Source: Chryseobacterium daecheongense
GTDB taxonomy: Bacteria; Bacteroidota; Bacteroidia; Flavobacteriales; Weeksellaceae
Direction of reading: 5' to 3'
Length of the DNA: 64,000 nt
Assembly (NCBI RefSeq): GCF_003729955.1
Contig: NZ_RJTX01000001.1
Coordinates: 992,001 to 1,056,000, forward strand
Positions 63,122 to 64,000 of the stretch are shown in pieces. The notes under the pieces are model-generated. The model saw nothing but the letters and a program-made list of their open reading frames with translations. It was not told the DNA's origin and did not search any database. A program made the translations under genes and the position numbers. How positions within the stretch are numbered: position 1 is the stretch's first letter; each line of letters starts with the position of its first letter.

Positions 63122-64000
63122 ATGCGTAGAATAGTTTTTTTTTCAAAAGAGGATCTAGCATCTTACCACATGATGAATAAAATTGATGAATTTTTTAAAA
63201 ATAAACAAAACGAAAAACCGATTGAATCCATTAATGATATTTTAGAACGACATCATATTATCGATTATCTTGAAAATGGCTTTATTCATCAAAACTGGGC
63301 TAAAAATGAAATAACAAAATATGAAAGTATCATCAAAGAATTTAAAAAAGATATAAGTCAATTCTTTAAGAGTTTAAAAGCAAATGAAATTGTAACCTTT
63401 TATGACAATATTGATTCCGCTTACTTCAAAACTTTTTGGCTATTAGTCAATAAACATGAAACATTTAAACAAATAACAAGTTTAGATTTAGATTTGATAT
63501 TTAAAAAGAAAAGATTTAAAATTACAGATATTCTTTATTGTAAAAGAGTCGTCAACCACTTTGATAATGAAATTGCTGAATACATTATATCTAATCCACG
63601 TAATGCGGAAATACTTCTAAGTTATTTTGAAGCTATACATGACCGTCCACAACAAGAAAAATTTTTTCCTAGATCGTTAACTTTGGAAGATCGTGAAAAA
63701 TTAGTTAATAAATATTTGGATTCAGATGACACAAATCTAAATTATATTCGTTTAATTGTTAAAAATAAGGATTCAGAAAATTTAAGATTTACCGATAAAA
63801 CAAGACTTAAGGCAAAAAGATTAGCTGATAAAATTAATGAAGAATTATTAAATAGTGAACATACTTTGGTTTTAAAAAAAGGAGTTGCATTATCTGAAGA
63901 CCAAGATGAAATAAAAGAAATAGAATATAAAGATGGGGAACAAATTTATTCTTATAGTAAAAAAAGACTAAGTGAAGATATTAATAATGTAACTCTTCTA
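63122..64000 (+). CDS. Unknown protein, downstream partner of the MazG/DUF2075 operon (3' truncated)
   Basis: ATG 63122 begins a reading frame of 293 codons that is open to the window end. It is 28 bases after the helicase stop. The sequence is Lys/Ile/Asn-rich and helical, with motifs 'MRRIVFFSKEDLASYHMMNKIDEFF' at the start and 'TFYDNIDSAYFKTFWLLVNKH' further on, and no recognised domain in this part. The ORF shares the AT-rich base use of the operon. It is likely a third component. Confidence 0.65.
   Translation, partial: MRRIVFFSKEDLASYHMMNKIDEFFKNKQNEKPIESINDILERHHIIDYLENGFIHQNWAKNEITKYESIIKEFKKDISQFFKSLKANEIVTFYDNIDSAYFKTFWLLVNKHETFKQITSLDLDLIFKKKRFKITDILYCKRVVNHFDNEIAEYIISNPRNAEILLSYFEAIHDRPQQEKFFPRSLTLEDREKLVNKYLDSDDTNLNYIRLIVKNKDSENLRFTDKTRLKAKRLADKINEELLNSEHTLVLKKGVALSEDQDEIKEIEYKDGEQIYSYSKKRLSEDINNVTLL

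Noticed and set aside
1..64000. CRISPR arrays, tRNA or rRNA genes, transposase genes
   Set aside because: No regularly spaced repeats of CRISPR type, no cloverleaf or rRNA signature and no transposase motif were found on reading both strands; a tRNA scan would be decisive.

Overview
The window looks like a chromosomal segment of a flavobacterium (Bacteroidota, Flavobacteriia), most likely Chryseobacterium or a close relative. The grounds are AT-rich DNA, promoters of the Bacteroidota type (TTTG, about 19 bases, TAnnTTTG), a GldA-type gliding ABC subunit, many Sec-exported proteins whose signal peptide ends in ...A/S-Q, 'VGINT.xP' surface proteins, a fused E1 alpha/beta dehydrogenase, and a GG-leader bacteriocin-like peptide of a type common in Chryseobacterium. 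I see no rRNA, tRNA, CRISPR array or transposase gene.

Layout. 1-9.8 kb: end of a gldA-like gene, a large flotillin, a patatin phospholipase, two peptidases (S9 and M19-like), lpdA and small exported proteins. 9.8-15.4 kb: an export-tagged GH3/GH29 glycosidase pair, a DUF2071 protein and a GbsR-type regulator. 15.5-21 kb: a propeller-type sensor kinase and NarL-type response regulator, then a putative operator cluster and a secreted 'VGINT' protein. 21-31 kb: a VWA/TSP3 lipoprotein, a C1 peptidase, a divergently arranged HxlR regulator and old yellow enzyme with shared operators, a bacteriocin-like peptide, fused E1 and a second VGINT protein. 31-45 kb: mainly housekeeping genes (polyprenyl synthase, rlmN, queA, a DNA glycosylase, a second S9 peptidase, a thioesterase, topB) plus an AraC regulator with a Tet(X)-like flavin monooxygenase. 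45.2-49.3 kb: a methionine uptake operon (EamA transporter, metN, metI, metQ). 49.4-51.7 kb: a second GH3 enzyme. 51.8-57.5 kb: a McrBC-type restriction cluster with an MBL hydrolase and a metallophosphoesterase. 58-64 kb: accessory DNA with two lipoprotein-like genes, a long nested hairpin, and a MazG / nuclease-helicase / unknown-gene operon that runs off the window.

The most notable find is just upstream of the methionine operon. It is a 34-codon open frame with its own ribosome binding site, carrying six Met codons within eleven, followed by an alternative pairing and then a strong intrinsic terminator 28 bases before the first transporter gene. This has the anatomy of a classical transcription attenuator that senses methionyl-tRNA. 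The two right-hand clusters (McrBC-MBL, and MazG with a PD-(D/E)xK-DUF2075 protein) look like anti-phage modules. All functional calls come from reading motifs by eye; no database search was run.
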